The position numbers were made by a program, and so were the translations under genes. The notes under the pieces are model-generated. The model saw only the letters and a list, made by a program, of their open reading frames with translations, had not been told where the DNA came from and searched no databases. DNA of 16,727 nt, taken from assembly GCA_910588825.1 (NCBI GenBank), contig CAJURF010000080.1, positions 1 to 16,727 of the forward strand, written 5' to 3'. This stretch comes from an uncultured Lachnospiraceae bacterium. GTDB taxonomy: Bacteria > Bacillota > Clostridia > Lachnospirales > Lachnospiraceae. Positions 1 to 7,589 of this stretch are shown here, in pieces. Positions within the stretch are counted from its first letter, which is position 1, and every line of letters starts with the position of its first letter.

Positions 1-67
1 AACGGATTGTTTCGAGCATACCGCCTGCCAGTAATGTGATAATGATCAATTCACTCATAGTTGACAT
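1..67 (-). pseudogene. Possible NhaC-type Na+/H+ antiporter fragment, 5' truncated, runs off the left edge
   Basis: The minus strand reads an open frame into the window edge beginning MSTMSELIIITLLAGGMLET. The LLAGGMLE stretch resembles an internal membrane segment of NhaC-family sodium/proton antiporters, where it lies well inside a protein of roughly 440 residues. Here an in-frame stop lies just upstream and neither ATG (67 or 58) has a ribosome binding site, so the N-terminal half appears to be missing. If correct, this is a 5'-truncated remnant whose C-terminal part continues beyond position 1. With only about 22 residues visible, it could also be the start of an unrelated membrane protein. 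The family assignment is from memory of the motif and is weak. Confidence 0.33.
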
Positions 68-183
68 AAAATATTTTTAAGACACGCTCTAATAAAAACT
101 CCCTCCCAAACTAACAATATCAGTGGCAACAGAGTTAATACAAAGGATCATCAGGTAATATCTGTCACGTCAAAAAACCGCAC

Positions 184-209
184 TTTTAAAAAGTCATAGC
201 ATCGGCTAT
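184..209 (-). terminator. Weak candidate terminator after efp
   Basis: On the minus strand, 33 bases after the efp stop codon, the arms ATAGC and GCTAT pair around a CGAT loop (196-209) and are followed by GACTTTTT. The stem is only 5 bp, so termination would be modest. The run continues into a second AT-rich palindrome, ACTTTTTAAAAGT. Nothing else was recognised in 68-241. Confidence 0.35.
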
Positions 210-241
210 TTATGAACCAGTGCACTTACGCCTATATACCT

Positions 242-799
242 TTATACCCTGGACAGATATTCCCCAGTTCTCGTATCAATCTTAATCTTATCACCCTGGT
301 CCACAAACAAAGGCACATTCACCACAGCCCCAGTCTCCACTGTGGCCGGTTTGGTGGCTCCCTGTGCAGTGTCTCCTTTAAATCCGGGCTCCGTCTCTGT
401 GATTTCCAGTTCTACAAACAGAGGCGGCTCAATGGCGAATACATTCCCATTGTGAGAGCAGACTTTCACCATCTCATTTTCTTTTACAAACTTCAAAGCA
501 TCCCCGATAGCATCCTGGTTCAGACCGATCTGCTCGTATGATGTGTTGTCCATAAAGTAGAAAAGTTCCCCATCATTGTACAGATACTGCATATCCACCC
601 GTTCAATCCTGGCTGCCGGGAATTTCTCCGTGGGACGGAATGACTTTTCCAAAACAGCGCCTGTGATGATATTTTTATATTTTGTTCTCACAAAGGCCGC
701 TCCCTTTCCCGGTTTCACATGCTGAAACTCGATAATCTGCACCACATTGCCGTCAATCTCCAATGTCACGCCATTCCTAAAATCTCCTGCTGAAATCAT
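242..799 (-). CDS. efp: Translation elongation factor P
   Basis: EF-P binds the ribosome between the P and E sites and relieves stalling at consecutive prolines. The 185-residue product has the usual EF-P length and three-domain layout: an N-terminal KOW-like domain with the loop VKPGKG (K32 is the position modified in many bacteria), a central OB domain, and a C-terminal OB domain ending in the hallmark RTGEYLSRV. The start ATG at 799 is preceded by AGGAGG with an 8-nt gap, a strong ribosome binding site. It is the last gene of the minus-strand block, separated from aroK by 159 bases holding a nested inverted repeat, so it may have its own promoter. No lesion is visible. The product is secure from the sequence. 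Confidence 0.97.
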   Translation of the reverse strand: MISAGDFRNGVTLEIDGNVVQIIEFQHVKPGKGAAFVRTKYKNIITGAVLEKSFRPTEKFPAARIERVDMQYLYNDGELFYFMDNTSYEQIGLNQDAIGDALKFVKENEMVKVCSHNGNVFAIEPPLFVELEITETEPGFKGDTAQGATKPATVETGAVVNVPLFVDQGDKIKIDTRTGEYLSRV

Positions 800-867
800 T
801 GATTCTTCCTCCTATATTTAAATATATTAGATAACTGCGAAACAGTCATTTCACAGCCAGAATTTGG

Positions 868-929
868 GCAAAATAGACAAATAAGAAGCGAATTCAAAAC
901 GGTTTTGAGCTCCGTTTTGTCTATTTTGC
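868..929. repeat. Nested inverted repeats between aroK and efp
   Basis: Two perfect 14-base arms, GCAAAATAGACAAA (868-881) and its complement (916-929), flank a 34-base centre. Inside lie further short complementary pieces: AAAACGG/CCGTTTT, TCAAAA/TTTTGA and TTTGAGC/GCTCAAA, the last reaching just past the right arm. Several structures are therefore mutually exclusive. No clear U-tract follows on either strand, so this is not a textbook intrinsic terminator. It could be a weak terminator after aroK, an RNA-processing site, or a leader element of efp. Confidence 0.6.
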
Positions 930-958
930 TCAAACTCGTGACTCTTCAAAACAGTTTC

Positions 959-1495
959 TCAATTATCTATCATTTTACTCTTTTCGTATTCTTCCACCTG
1001 TTTTCGTATCTGTCCAATCAGTTCCCCGAAAGGCTGGTCAGCAGTGACCACGGTAATATCCGCAAGTTTTTCATAGACAGGCTCCCTGGCTGCCAGCATT
1101 TTGCGAATCTTGCCTTCCAGGTCCGCCCCCTGCAAAAGAGGACGGGTACGGTCGCCCTGCAGACGCTTTTTCAGAGTATCAACAGAACCCTTTAAATATA
1201 CAACGATACCGATTTCTTTTAGATATTTATGGTTCTGCTGCTGCATGGGCAGTCCGCCGCCCACAGAGATCACCATCCTCTGCTTTTCCTGTCCCAGCTC
1301 TTTGATTGCTTTGGTCTCCAGTGCCCGGAAAAATACTTCACCGAACCGGCTGAAAATATCTGCCACGCTCATTCTCATCTCACTGGTTATCTTCTTATCC
1401 ACATCCAAAAACGGGATTCTCATTTCCTGAGCCAGCCGTTTTCCAGTTTCCGTTTTTCCAGACCCCATAAAGCCAATCAACACAATGTGCCTCAT
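959..1495 (-). CDS. aroK: Shikimate kinase
   Basis: Shikimate kinase phosphorylates shikimate at the 3-hydroxyl with ATP, the fifth step of chorismate synthesis for aromatic amino acids. The 178-residue protein has the P-loop GFMGSGKT (residues 8-15), the shikimate-binding DVD motif (31-33), the GGGLP motif and the arginine-rich lid GDRTRPLL, all expected for this small kinase family. Its ATG at 1495 overlaps the stop codon of the preceding EamA-YqeG gene by 4 nt (ATGA), so translation is probably coupled. Clustering with YqeG and EF-P fits a Clostridia housekeeping neighbourhood. No key residue is missing. Whether the symbol should be aroK or aroL cannot be decided from sequence. Confidence 0.95.
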   Translation of the reverse strand: MRHIVLIGFMGSGKTETGKRLAQEMRIPFLDVDKKITSEMRMSVADIFSRFGEVFFRALETKAIKELGQEKQRMVISVGGGLPMQQQNHKYLKEIGIVVYLKGSVDTLKKRLQGDRTRPLLQGADLEGKIRKMLAAREPVYEKLADITVVTADQPFGELIGQIRKQVEEYEKSKMIDN

Positions 1496-2877
1496 CTTAT
1501 GTTATCCCCCCTACGCTTCTCATAAAAATGCAAAACGATTTTCTCCAGGTGTCTTTTTAAAACAATTTGTATCTCCTCTTTAGGATGTATTGGTTTCACC
1601 AGAATGTTCCGGATACCGGCCCGTTTTGCTCCGTAAATATCCGTAAAAATCTGGTCACCGATAAATAATGTATTGCTTGTGTCCGTCCCCAGATATTCCA
1701 TTGCCCTGTTGTAATTGACAGCGGAAGGCTTATGGGCATCTTCGATGAAAGATTCTCCAATGGAATCGTTGAAGGATTCCACCCGTTCCTTTTGATTATT
1801 GGAAAGGAAACAGCTCTTAAAGCCGATTTCCCTCAGCTGTTCAAACAATCTGACTGCCCGGGAATCCGCCGGTTTTCCATGGGGCACCAGTGTATTGTCA
1901 ATGTCAAACAAAAGCCCTCTGTACCCTTCCCGGTAAAGCTTTTCAAAATCAATCTCATAGGCGGAATCCATATAATCATCGGGAAAAAAAGCCTCAGCAC
2001 CTTTCGAAAGAAAGGACAGCTTCGTCTCCGCCAAAATTACAGCCGCAAACAAAAGCACACAGCCTGCCAGCATCCGGCTGTTCATCCGCTCTCCCAGAAG
2101 AAGAATGGAAAACACAGCTCCGAACACAGCTTCCGTGGAAAGAAGCAGAGAAGCCATATCCGGCGACGTGTATTTCTGGCATACATTCTGCAGAAGGAAG
2201 CCGATCATGGTACTGAAAATTCCCAAATACAACATGGAGATAATCATATCTCTGCCAAATGCCCCTGACGGAAACCCTCCATCCAGAACCGGTGACACTA
2301 TCCAGGAAAAAAGTGCCGCAAATGCCAGCTGAAGCGCAGTCAGCACCACCGGGTCCCAGCTCTGGGTATATTTATCAATGTACACCATATGGAGAGCAAA
2401 TCCCATGGCGCAGACCAGCGTCAGCATATCGCCCACATTCATGGACAAATCCCCCTGCAATGATAAAAGGCCAATGCCAGTCACTGCCAATACTGCGGCA
2501 GTGATACAGTAGGCGTCCGGCCTTCGTCCGGCCAGAACCCAGTACAAAAACGGAACAATGATCACATACGCAGAAGTCAAGAAAGCATTTTTTCCCGCTG
2601 TGGTATACTGACAGCCGATTGTCTGCAGCAGATAACTGGCAAACAGCCAAAAACCCAGAACTGCCCCGGACCACACTGTACCCCGCTTCAAATTTCTCAG
2701 CCGTTTCCAGCACAGTGCCGCCAGCATAACAGCAGCAATGGTAAAACGGATGGCCAGCATATATCCGGGTGGAATCACATCCAGAGAATTTTTAACTACC
2801 ACAAAGGCAAATCCCCAGATAGCCGCCGCACTCAGAAGCCCTGCCCCTGCCAGTACTTTTACTTTATCTTCTCTCAT
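1492..2877 (-). CDS. EamA/DMT transporter fused to YqeG-family HAD phosphatase
   Basis: This single 461-residue frame carries two normally separate proteins. Residues 1 to about 292 are a ten-helix EamA drug/metabolite transporter, beginning near ALLSAAAIWGFAFVVVKNSL. From about 296 to the end is a complete YqeG-type HAD IIIA phosphatase: FFPDDY start, nucleophile motif LLFDIDNTLVPHG, motif II LSNN, the lysine in EDAHKP and motif IV GDQIFTDIYGAKRAG. YqeG is related to phosphatidylglycerophosphatases; the transporter substrate is unknown. The join is the codons KGAEAFFPDD, read through a T7 tract (A7 at 1984-1990 on the plus strand). One extra T would restore two overlapping genes, the transporter ending at a TGA and YqeG starting at GTG as MLRLFFPDD. 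The gene overlaps its neighbours by 4 nt on both sides. The fusion may be real or a sequencing error. Confidence 0.9.
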   Translation of the reverse strand: MREDKVKVLAGAGLLSAAAIWGFAFVVVKNSLDVIPPGYMLAIRFTIAAVMLAALCWKRLRNLKRGTVWSGAVLGFWLFASYLLQTIGCQYTTAGKNAFLTSAYVIIVPFLYWVLAGRRPDAYCITAAVLAVTGIGLLSLQGDLSMNVGDMLTLVCAMGFALHMVYIDKYTQSWDPVVLTALQLAFAALFSWIVSPVLDGGFPSGAFGRDMIISMLYLGIFSTMIGFLLQNVCQKYTSPDMASLLLSTEAVFGAVFSILLLGERMNSRMLAGCVLLFAAVILAETKLSFLSKGAEAFFPDDYMDSAYEIDFEKLYREGYRGLLFDIDNTLVPHGKPADSRAVRLFEQLREIGFKSCFLSNNQKERVESFNDSIGESFIEDAHKPSAVNYNRAMEYLGTDTSNTLFIGDQIFTDIYGAKRAGIRNILVKPIHPKEEIQIVLKRHLEKIVLHFYEKRRGDNIR

Positions 2878-3731
2878 CTCTCCAAATATTCCAATAATCT
2901 TTCGTAGTTTTCTTCCATCAAGTCGTAACCATGCTGATAGAATTTCATCAGAGCCTGGTTATTGTGTTCTGTTCTGGACACAGTTTTCTGTCCCGGCCGG
3001 ATGACAAACACCCTGCCCTGAGCTTCCCATTTTTCAATATACGATATGGTTTTATTGTACATATACGCCCTGTGGAACAATGCCTTGACAAAATTAGGAT
3101 ATTTTTTATACATGGCAATATAGAGCGGCCTGCTCTTTTTCAAAGGCTGCTTCCGGTATCCGGCTTTCCTTGTTAGAACGATCACATTTTTCTTATTTCC
3201 CAGCTTCAGAGAACGGATAATGGGAATGGAATCCGCAATCCCCCCGTCCAGGTATGGTTTTCCATCTACCTGAACCATGGAGCTGGCCGCGGGAACACTG
3301 CAGGAAGCCCGGCAGATATCCATCAGCCGCTTGCAGTCTGACCGCTCATCCAGATATTCTGCCCTGCCTGTCAGACAATTGGTCACCACAATCTCACACC
3401 GCAGAGGAGAGTGAAAATATGTCTCATAATCAAAGGGAAATATCTCATTAGGGTATTTGTCAAACACCATATCCATATCAAACAAATGCCTGGTCTTCAA
3501 CGTATGCCTCAAACTGATGTACCGGTACTTTTTATCTTTGTGTATCATACAGTCTCTGGTACGTCCAATCTGACGGGACACATAGTCTACCGCATTACAG
3601 GCCCCCGCAGACGCCCCTACAACGTAGGGCAGGTACAATTCCTGCTCCATCAGATAATCCAGCACGCCGGAGGTAAACACACCTCTGGCCGCTCCTCCTT
3701 CCAATACCAGGCCGGCACCGTGTATTTCCAT
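2874..3731 (-). CDS. Patatin-like phospholipase family protein
   Basis: This is a cytoplasmic serine hydrolase of the patatin superfamily, the group including E. coli YjjU. It shows the oxyanion-hole motif LEGGAARG (residues 10-17), the nucleophile elbow GASAG with Ser41, and the catalytic DGG with Asp162, so the Ser-Asp dyad is complete. The likely activity is acyl hydrolysis of lipids, but the natural substrate is unknown. I prefer the ATG at 3731, 285 residues, because AGGAAG lies 11 nt upstream and the conserved region begins just after it. A TTG at 3758 would add nine residues but has no ribosome binding site. The gene ends in a 4-nt overlap with the EamA-YqeG gene and follows citrate synthase by 43 bases, consistent with one operon. 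Confidence 0.9.
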   Translation of the reverse strand: MEIHGAGLVLEGGAARGVFTSGVLDYLMEQELYLPYVVGASAGACNAVDYVSRQIGRTRDCMIHKDKKYRYISLRHTLKTRHLFDMDMVFDKYPNEIFPFDYETYFHSPLRCEIVVTNCLTGRAEYLDERSDCKRLMDICRASCSVPAASSMVQVDGKPYLDGGIADSIPIIRSLKLGNKKNVIVLTRKAGYRKQPLKKSRPLYIAMYKKYPNFVKALFHRAYMYNKTISYIEKWEAQGRVFVIRPGQKTVSRTEHNNQALMKFYQHGYDLMEENYERLLEYLER

Positions 3732-3774
3732 CGCGTTCCACACTTCCTTTCCAAACAAGAAACAATTGATTCAA

Positions 3775-5136
3775 TCAACGCTGGGACAAATCATGGTACT
3801 CTACTGCATCCTGCACATTCATATAAGCGGGACGGATAATCTTATCGGTATTAATCAGCTCTTCCAGACGGTGGGCGCTCCATCCCACAATACGCGCTAT
3901 GGCAAACATAGGCGTATACAGCTCAATAGGCAGATCCAGCATACTGTATACGAACCCGCTGTAGAAGTCCACATTGGCACTGACTCCTTTATAAATATGC
4001 CTTTCTTCACCGATTACCTTGGGAGCCAGACGCTCCACCATAGAATAGAGGGCATATTCCTCATATCTTCCCTTCTCCTTTGCCAGCTTTTCCACAAATC
4101 CCTTAAATATCTGGGCACGGGGGTCAGATATGGAATAGATAGCATGTCCAATACCATAGATCAGGCCGCGCTTATCAAACGCCTCTTTATGCAGCAGTTT
4201 TTTCAGATAATCTGTCACCATCTCCTCGTCTGCATAATCTGTCACATGTTCCTGCAGATCCTGGAACATCTTCACAACTTTGATATTGGCACCGCCGTGT
4301 TTCGGCCCCTTTAAGGAACCCAGCGCTGCCGCTATGGCGGAATAAGTATCTGTGCCAGATGAAGATACCACGTGCGTGGTAAAAGTAGAGTTATTACCAC
4401 CGCCATGCTCCATATGAAGAATCAAAGCCAGATCCAGAATCATTGCTTCCAGCTTTGTATATTTTTTATCCGGCCTTAACAGGCGCAGAATATTTTCCGC
4501 TGTGGACAATTCCCGGGAAGGTTGGTGAATGTAAAGACTCTTGCCCATTATATAATGGTTATATGCCTGATATCCATAGACAGACAGCATGGGGAAAACA
4601 GCAATCAGATTCAGGCACTGGCGCAGTACATTTGGCAAAGAAATATCTTCCGGATTGTTATCATAAGAATATAATGTAAGAACGCTCCGGGACAAGGTGT
4701 TCATCATATCTCTGCTGGGTGCCTTCATGATGACATCACGCACAAAGTTACGGGGCAGGGAACGCTGGGCAGATAATAACTGCTTAAAGTCATCCAGTTC
4801 CTTTTCATCCGGCAGACAGCCGAAGACAAGCAGATATGTGACTTCCTCGAAGCCCAGACGGCCGTCTTTCAGAAAACCCTGAGTCAGATCTTTCACATTA
4901 ATTCCCCGGTAAAACAGACGGCCCTCACAGGGAATCTTCTTCCCGTTTTCCATACGGTAAGCTTCCACGTTGGAGATCTTGGTAAGCCCGGCCAGAACCC
5001 CCTGGCCGTTCAAATCCCTCAGTCCGCGCTTTACATCATATTTTCCATACAGCTCTACAGGAATCTGGCTGTTCTCATAGCAGATATCCGTCAGTCGTGT
5101 GAGCTCCGGTGTTACTTTCATTTTAAATCCTGACAT
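3775..5136 (-). CDS. gltA: Citrate synthase
   Basis: Citrate synthase condenses acetyl-CoA with oxaloacetate, in anaerobes usually to feed the oxidative branch toward 2-oxoglutarate and glutamate. The 453-residue protein shows the three catalytic residues in family context: His280 in GPKHGGAN, His331 in GIGHAIYSISDPR and Asp390 in ANVDFYSG. The length and N-terminal extension match the citrate/2-methylcitrate synthases of Clostridia rather than the shorter enterobacterial form. The ATG at 5136 has AAGGAG at good spacing. It lies 29 bases after a small membrane protein gene and 43 bases before the patatin gene. A 2-methylcitrate synthase role cannot be excluded, but no prp genes are nearby. 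Confidence 0.93.
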   Translation of the reverse strand: MSGFKMKVTPELTRLTDICYENSQIPVELYGKYDVKRGLRDLNGQGVLAGLTKISNVEAYRMENGKKIPCEGRLFYRGINVKDLTQGFLKDGRLGFEEVTYLLVFGCLPDEKELDDFKQLLSAQRSLPRNFVRDVIMKAPSRDMMNTLSRSVLTLYSYDNNPEDISLPNVLRQCLNLIAVFPMLSVYGYQAYNHYIMGKSLYIHQPSRELSTAENILRLLRPDKKYTKLEAMILDLALILHMEHGGGNNSTFTTHVVSSSGTDTYSAIAAALGSLKGPKHGGANIKVVKMFQDLQEHVTDYADEEMVTDYLKKLLHKEAFDKRGLIYGIGHAIYSISDPRAQIFKGFVEKLAKEKGRYEEYALYSMVERLAPKVIGEERHIYKGVSANVDFYSGFVYSMLDLPIELYTPMFAIARIVGWSAHRLEELINTDKIIRPAYMNVQDAVEYHDLSQR

Positions 5137-5165
5137 TCAAACACTCCTTTCCGTATGTCCACTCT

Positions 5166-5453
5166 CTATGAGGATATAGCACCTGCACTCAGCGCCGCAA
5201 AAGCACTTCCAAATACAACGGACAAAATTACTCCAATAGCGATACTGATAATCCACCAGATCAATGCAGCCTTACAATAGTTAGCCCTTGTGCGGTTTTC
5301 ACTGCTGAATCCCCATACAAAAAGCATGATAATATTCACACACGGAATACTCATCACCAATGTAATAATCATCCATTGTCCGATACCCATAACTGGCTCC
5401 ATCTCAGCATCATACTGAGACACATTCTGCATGTTTTCATTATACTCGCTCAT
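5166..5453 (-). CDS. Small two-helix membrane protein, DUF2752 neighbour
   Basis: This 95-residue protein has an acidic, asparagine/glutamine-rich N-terminus (residues 1-20), then two predicted membrane helices at about 25-48 and 62-84 separated by a short polar loop, SSENRTRANYCKA. The layout recalls small CD225/dispanin-like bacterial proteins that occur beside DUF2752 genes; that family link is inferred from layout and context, not from a diagnostic motif. GAGGAGG lies 5 nt before the ATG. It follows the DUF2752 gene by 52 bases and precedes citrate synthase by 29, so it is probably co-transcribed with both. Function is unknown. Confidence 0.8.
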   Translation of the reverse strand: MSEYNENMQNVSQYDAEMEPVMGIGQWMIITLVMSIPCVNIIMLFVWGFSSENRTRANYCKAALIWWIISIAIGVILSVVFGSAFAALSAGAISS

Positions 5454-5505
5454 TTTTCCCTCCTCAAAATCACTTCAAAAAATAAAAAGGCAGTCAACAT
5501 CTGTA

Positions 5506-5991
5506 TCAGTTTACCATATTCAAGAAAATTATGCAACTACCATAAAAGTGTCTGCGGCAGACGTTCCACATTATACCCAAGCAGTTCTGCTGCTCATAAA
5601 TCATAGGGGCTCTGTGGGGAAAGACCGTAATCATGCGGTAACCATAAAAGGCCACAGACAGCACCAATAGGGCAGCTACCGTCCATTTCAGCAGCCTGCT
5701 GTCCCTGCCAGACGCATACCTGCTGGCAAACGCCCAGACAGCCAGCACTGGCAGCGCGTAAACAAACGGATGCATCTGCCAGGCCCTTTTCCAGTGTCCC
5801 TGGAAAAACAGCACAGCAGCCCGGGTCATGCCGCAGCCGGGACAGGGCAGACCGGTGAGCCTCACCATGGGACAAAGGGAGATGCCCAGCAGATATCCCG
5901 CCAGCACATAGACTGCAGCCATGAAAAGTCCCAAGCCGTAACTTCTCACATCCTTTAGAATCCGTGCTCCAATCTCTTTTATTTTTCTCAT
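5506..5991 (-). CDS. DUF2752 domain-containing membrane protein
   Basis: This 161-residue integral membrane protein carries the DUF2752 signature LPCPGCGMTRA (Cys50 and Cys53), followed by an aromatic and basic stretch HWKRAWQMHPF and further hydrophobic helices. About four membrane segments are predicted, near 20-40, 76-90, 102-120 and, weakly, at the C-terminus. The paired cysteines suggest metal or disulfide chemistry, but no function is established for the family. Its ATG overlaps the aminotransferase stop by 4 nt (5988-5991), so translation is coupled. The next gene downstream is a small membrane protein, a pairing seen with this family elsewhere. The C-terminal 25 residues or so are cysteine-rich and less typical. 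Confidence 0.88.
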   Translation of the reverse strand: MRKIKEIGARILKDVRSYGLGLFMAAVYVLAGYLLGISLCPMVRLTGLPCPGCGMTRAAVLFFQGHWKRAWQMHPFVYALPVLAVWAFASRYASGRDSRLLKWTVAALLVLSVAFYGYRMITVFPHRAPMIYEQQNCLGIMWNVCRRHFYGSCIIFLNMVN

Positions 5992-7205
5992 TTCTGCTGA
6001 TAGGTACTGAGGAAATCTTTTAATTTCCCCACAGCTTTTCCCAGCTTTTCCAGACAGGGCAGGTATACAATGCGGAAATGATCCGGCTCTTTCCAGTTAA
6101 AGCCGCTTCCAGGCACCAGCAACACCCTCTTTTCTTTCAGAAAATCTAGTGCGAACTGTTCATCATTGGTGATATGGAACTTCTCCACGTCTATCTTTGG
6201 GAAAATGTAAAAAGCTGCCTGGGGTTTCACTGCCGTAATTCCCGGTATGTCTGTCAGCGCCCGGTAAACCAGTTCCCTCTGTTCATAGATTCTCCCCCCT
6301 GGCCTGATATATTCCTTCACACTCTGATAACCGCCCAGACAGGTCTGAATAATGGACTGTGCCGGCACATTGGAGCAGAGACGCATATTGGAAAGCATGC
6401 GGATTCCCTCAATATACCCCTTGGCATGTTCCTTAGGGCCGCTTAACACCATCCACCCGGCGCGGAAGCCTGCCACCATATGGGATTTGGACAGCCCGTT
6501 GAATGTGATACAGAACCGGTCCGGCGCCAGAGAGGCAATGGATATGTGTTCCTGGCCGTCGAACACCAGACGGTCATAGATCTCATCGGCAAAAATTATC
6601 AAGTCATGCTCCCTGGCCAGTTCCACAATCTGCTCCAGAATCTCCCTGGGATACAACGCTCCTGTGGGGTTATTGGGGTTGATAATGACAACGGCCTTTG
6701 TGCGCCCGGTGATTTTCTTCCTCATATCTTCCAGGTCCGGATACCAGCCGGACTGTTCGTCACAGATGTAATGCACCGCTTTTCCCCCTGCCAGATTGGC
6801 TGTCCCTGTCCATAAAGGGTAGTCTGGCGTGGGGATTAAAATCTCGTCTCCGTCATTTAACAGGGCCTGCATACACAGATTGATCAGCTCGCTGACCCCG
6901 TTGCCTGTGTAAATGTCATTCATGGTCACGCCCGGTATATTCTTGGACTGACAGTACTGCATAATTGCTTTCCTGGCGGAAAAAATCCCCCTGGAATCCG
7001 AATATCCCTGGCTGGAGCGGACAGAGCTGATCATATCCAGAATCACTTCCTCCGGCGCTGAAAAACCAAACGGCGCAGGATTTCCGATATTCAGCTTCAT
7101 AATCTCCATGCCGTTTTCTTCCATCCGGGCAGCCTCGTCCACCACCGGCCCCCTCACGTCATACAATACGTGATCCAGTTTAGAAGATTTCTCAAAGTTC
7201 CTCAT
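5988..7205 (-). CDS. alaA: Class I PLP-dependent aminotransferase, AlaA-type
   Basis: This is a cytoplasmic fold-type I aminotransferase, most like the glutamate-pyruvate transaminase AlaA, which makes alanine from pyruvate. Its 405 residues equal the E. coli AlaA length. Visible motifs are the substrate-side KLNIGNPAPFGF (about 37-48), NPNNPTG (from 177), the PLP-contacting FADEIYD (205-211) and the Schiff-base lysine K240 in FNGLSKSH, followed by the phosphate-binding arginine in GFRAGW. GAGGAGG lies about 8 nt upstream of the ATG at 7205. It heads the minus-strand block and overlaps the DUF2752 gene by 4 nt. Substrate preference among alanine, valine and related keto acids is inferred from overall similarity only. 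Confidence 0.88.
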   Translation of the reverse strand: MRNFEKSSKLDHVLYDVRGPVVDEAARMEENGMEIMKLNIGNPAPFGFSAPEEVILDMISSVRSSQGYSDSRGIFSARKAIMQYCQSKNIPGVTMNDIYTGNGVSELINLCMQALLNDGDEILIPTPDYPLWTGTANLAGGKAVHYICDEQSGWYPDLEDMRKKITGRTKAVVIINPNNPTGALYPREILEQIVELAREHDLIIFADEIYDRLVFDGQEHISIASLAPDRFCITFNGLSKSHMVAGFRAGWMVLSGPKEHAKGYIEGIRMLSNMRLCSNVPAQSIIQTCLGGYQSVKEYIRPGGRIYEQRELVYRALTDIPGITAVKPQAAFYIFPKIDVEKFHITNDEQFALDFLKEKRVLLVPGSGFNWKEPDHFRIVYLPCLEKLGKAVGKLKDFLSTYQQK

Positions 7206-7252
7206 TTTTCATTCCTCCTCGATTTCCGGAATTATTTTATAATCTCACATTT

Positions 7253-7390
7253 TTACTTTCGCCTTTTTACCAAAAACGCGATTCCGTAGATAATCTGCTG
7301 TTCATACCCTTCCGGCATGACTTTTCCGTACCCATTTTTTTCAATCTGCGCCACAGCCTCAGCACAGTCCCTGTCAAGGTCCGTTTCCTT
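7253..7390 (-). pseudogene. C-terminal remnant of an AAA-ATPase_like/PD-(D/E)XK protein
   Basis: Reading the minus strand from 7390 to the TAA at 7253-7255 gives KETDLDRDCAEAVAQI and then, after a short variable part, YEQQIIYGIAFLVKRRK. This aligns with the C-terminus of the intact plus-strand ATPase at 7590-9269 (KESDMDKDCDEAVHQI, then a stretch ending YGISFFQKQAKVKR). Only the last 45 residues of a protein of roughly 550 remain; upstream the frame meets a TGA at 7391-7393 and no homology continues. It is therefore a decayed second gene of the family in opposite orientation. The 60-residue frame at 7267-7449 on the same strand is probably spurious. No other content was recognised in 7391-7496. 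Confidence 0.75.
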
Positions 7391-7496
7391 TCAAAAGTCT
7401 TTATGCCAGGCGGCTGTACTTCGCGCAGTTTATTCAAGCATACCACCAAGACATAGGATTTTCAAGAAGTGCGGCTGATTTTAGCTGTACTTTTAA

Positions 7497-7525
7497 TTGA
7501 TATGTTAAGAGTTCTATGGTAAAGT
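7497..7525 (+). promoter_or_regulatory. Candidate promoter of the AAA/PD-(D/E)XK gene
   Basis: TTGATA (7497-7502) and TAAAGT (7520-7525) are separated by 17 bases, an acceptable sigma-A-like pair about 65 bases upstream of the ATG at 7590. The -10 matches the consensus at only four of six positions, so this is a candidate by position and spacing. Confidence 0.4.
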
Positions 7526-7589
7526 GTATAGAAATGGGATAAATAATCTATCAGTTTTAAAAAATCTGTTGACGGAAAGGGGAATCTGC

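Noticed and set aside
1732..2504. Long plus-strand ORFs opposite the EamA-YqeG gene
   Set aside because: They are antisense shadows with no family motifs; the minus-strand protein has clear domains throughout.
7267..7449. 60-residue minus-strand ORF upstream of the plus-strand ATPase
   Set aside because: It has no ribosome binding site or recognisable motif, and a different frame of the same strand carries clear homology to the neighbouring ATPase C-terminus.
7524..7589. 22-residue N-terminal extension of the AAA/PD-(D/E)XK protein
   Set aside because: The ribosome binding site and conserved family N-terminus both point to ATG 7590; the extension overlaps the likely promoter.
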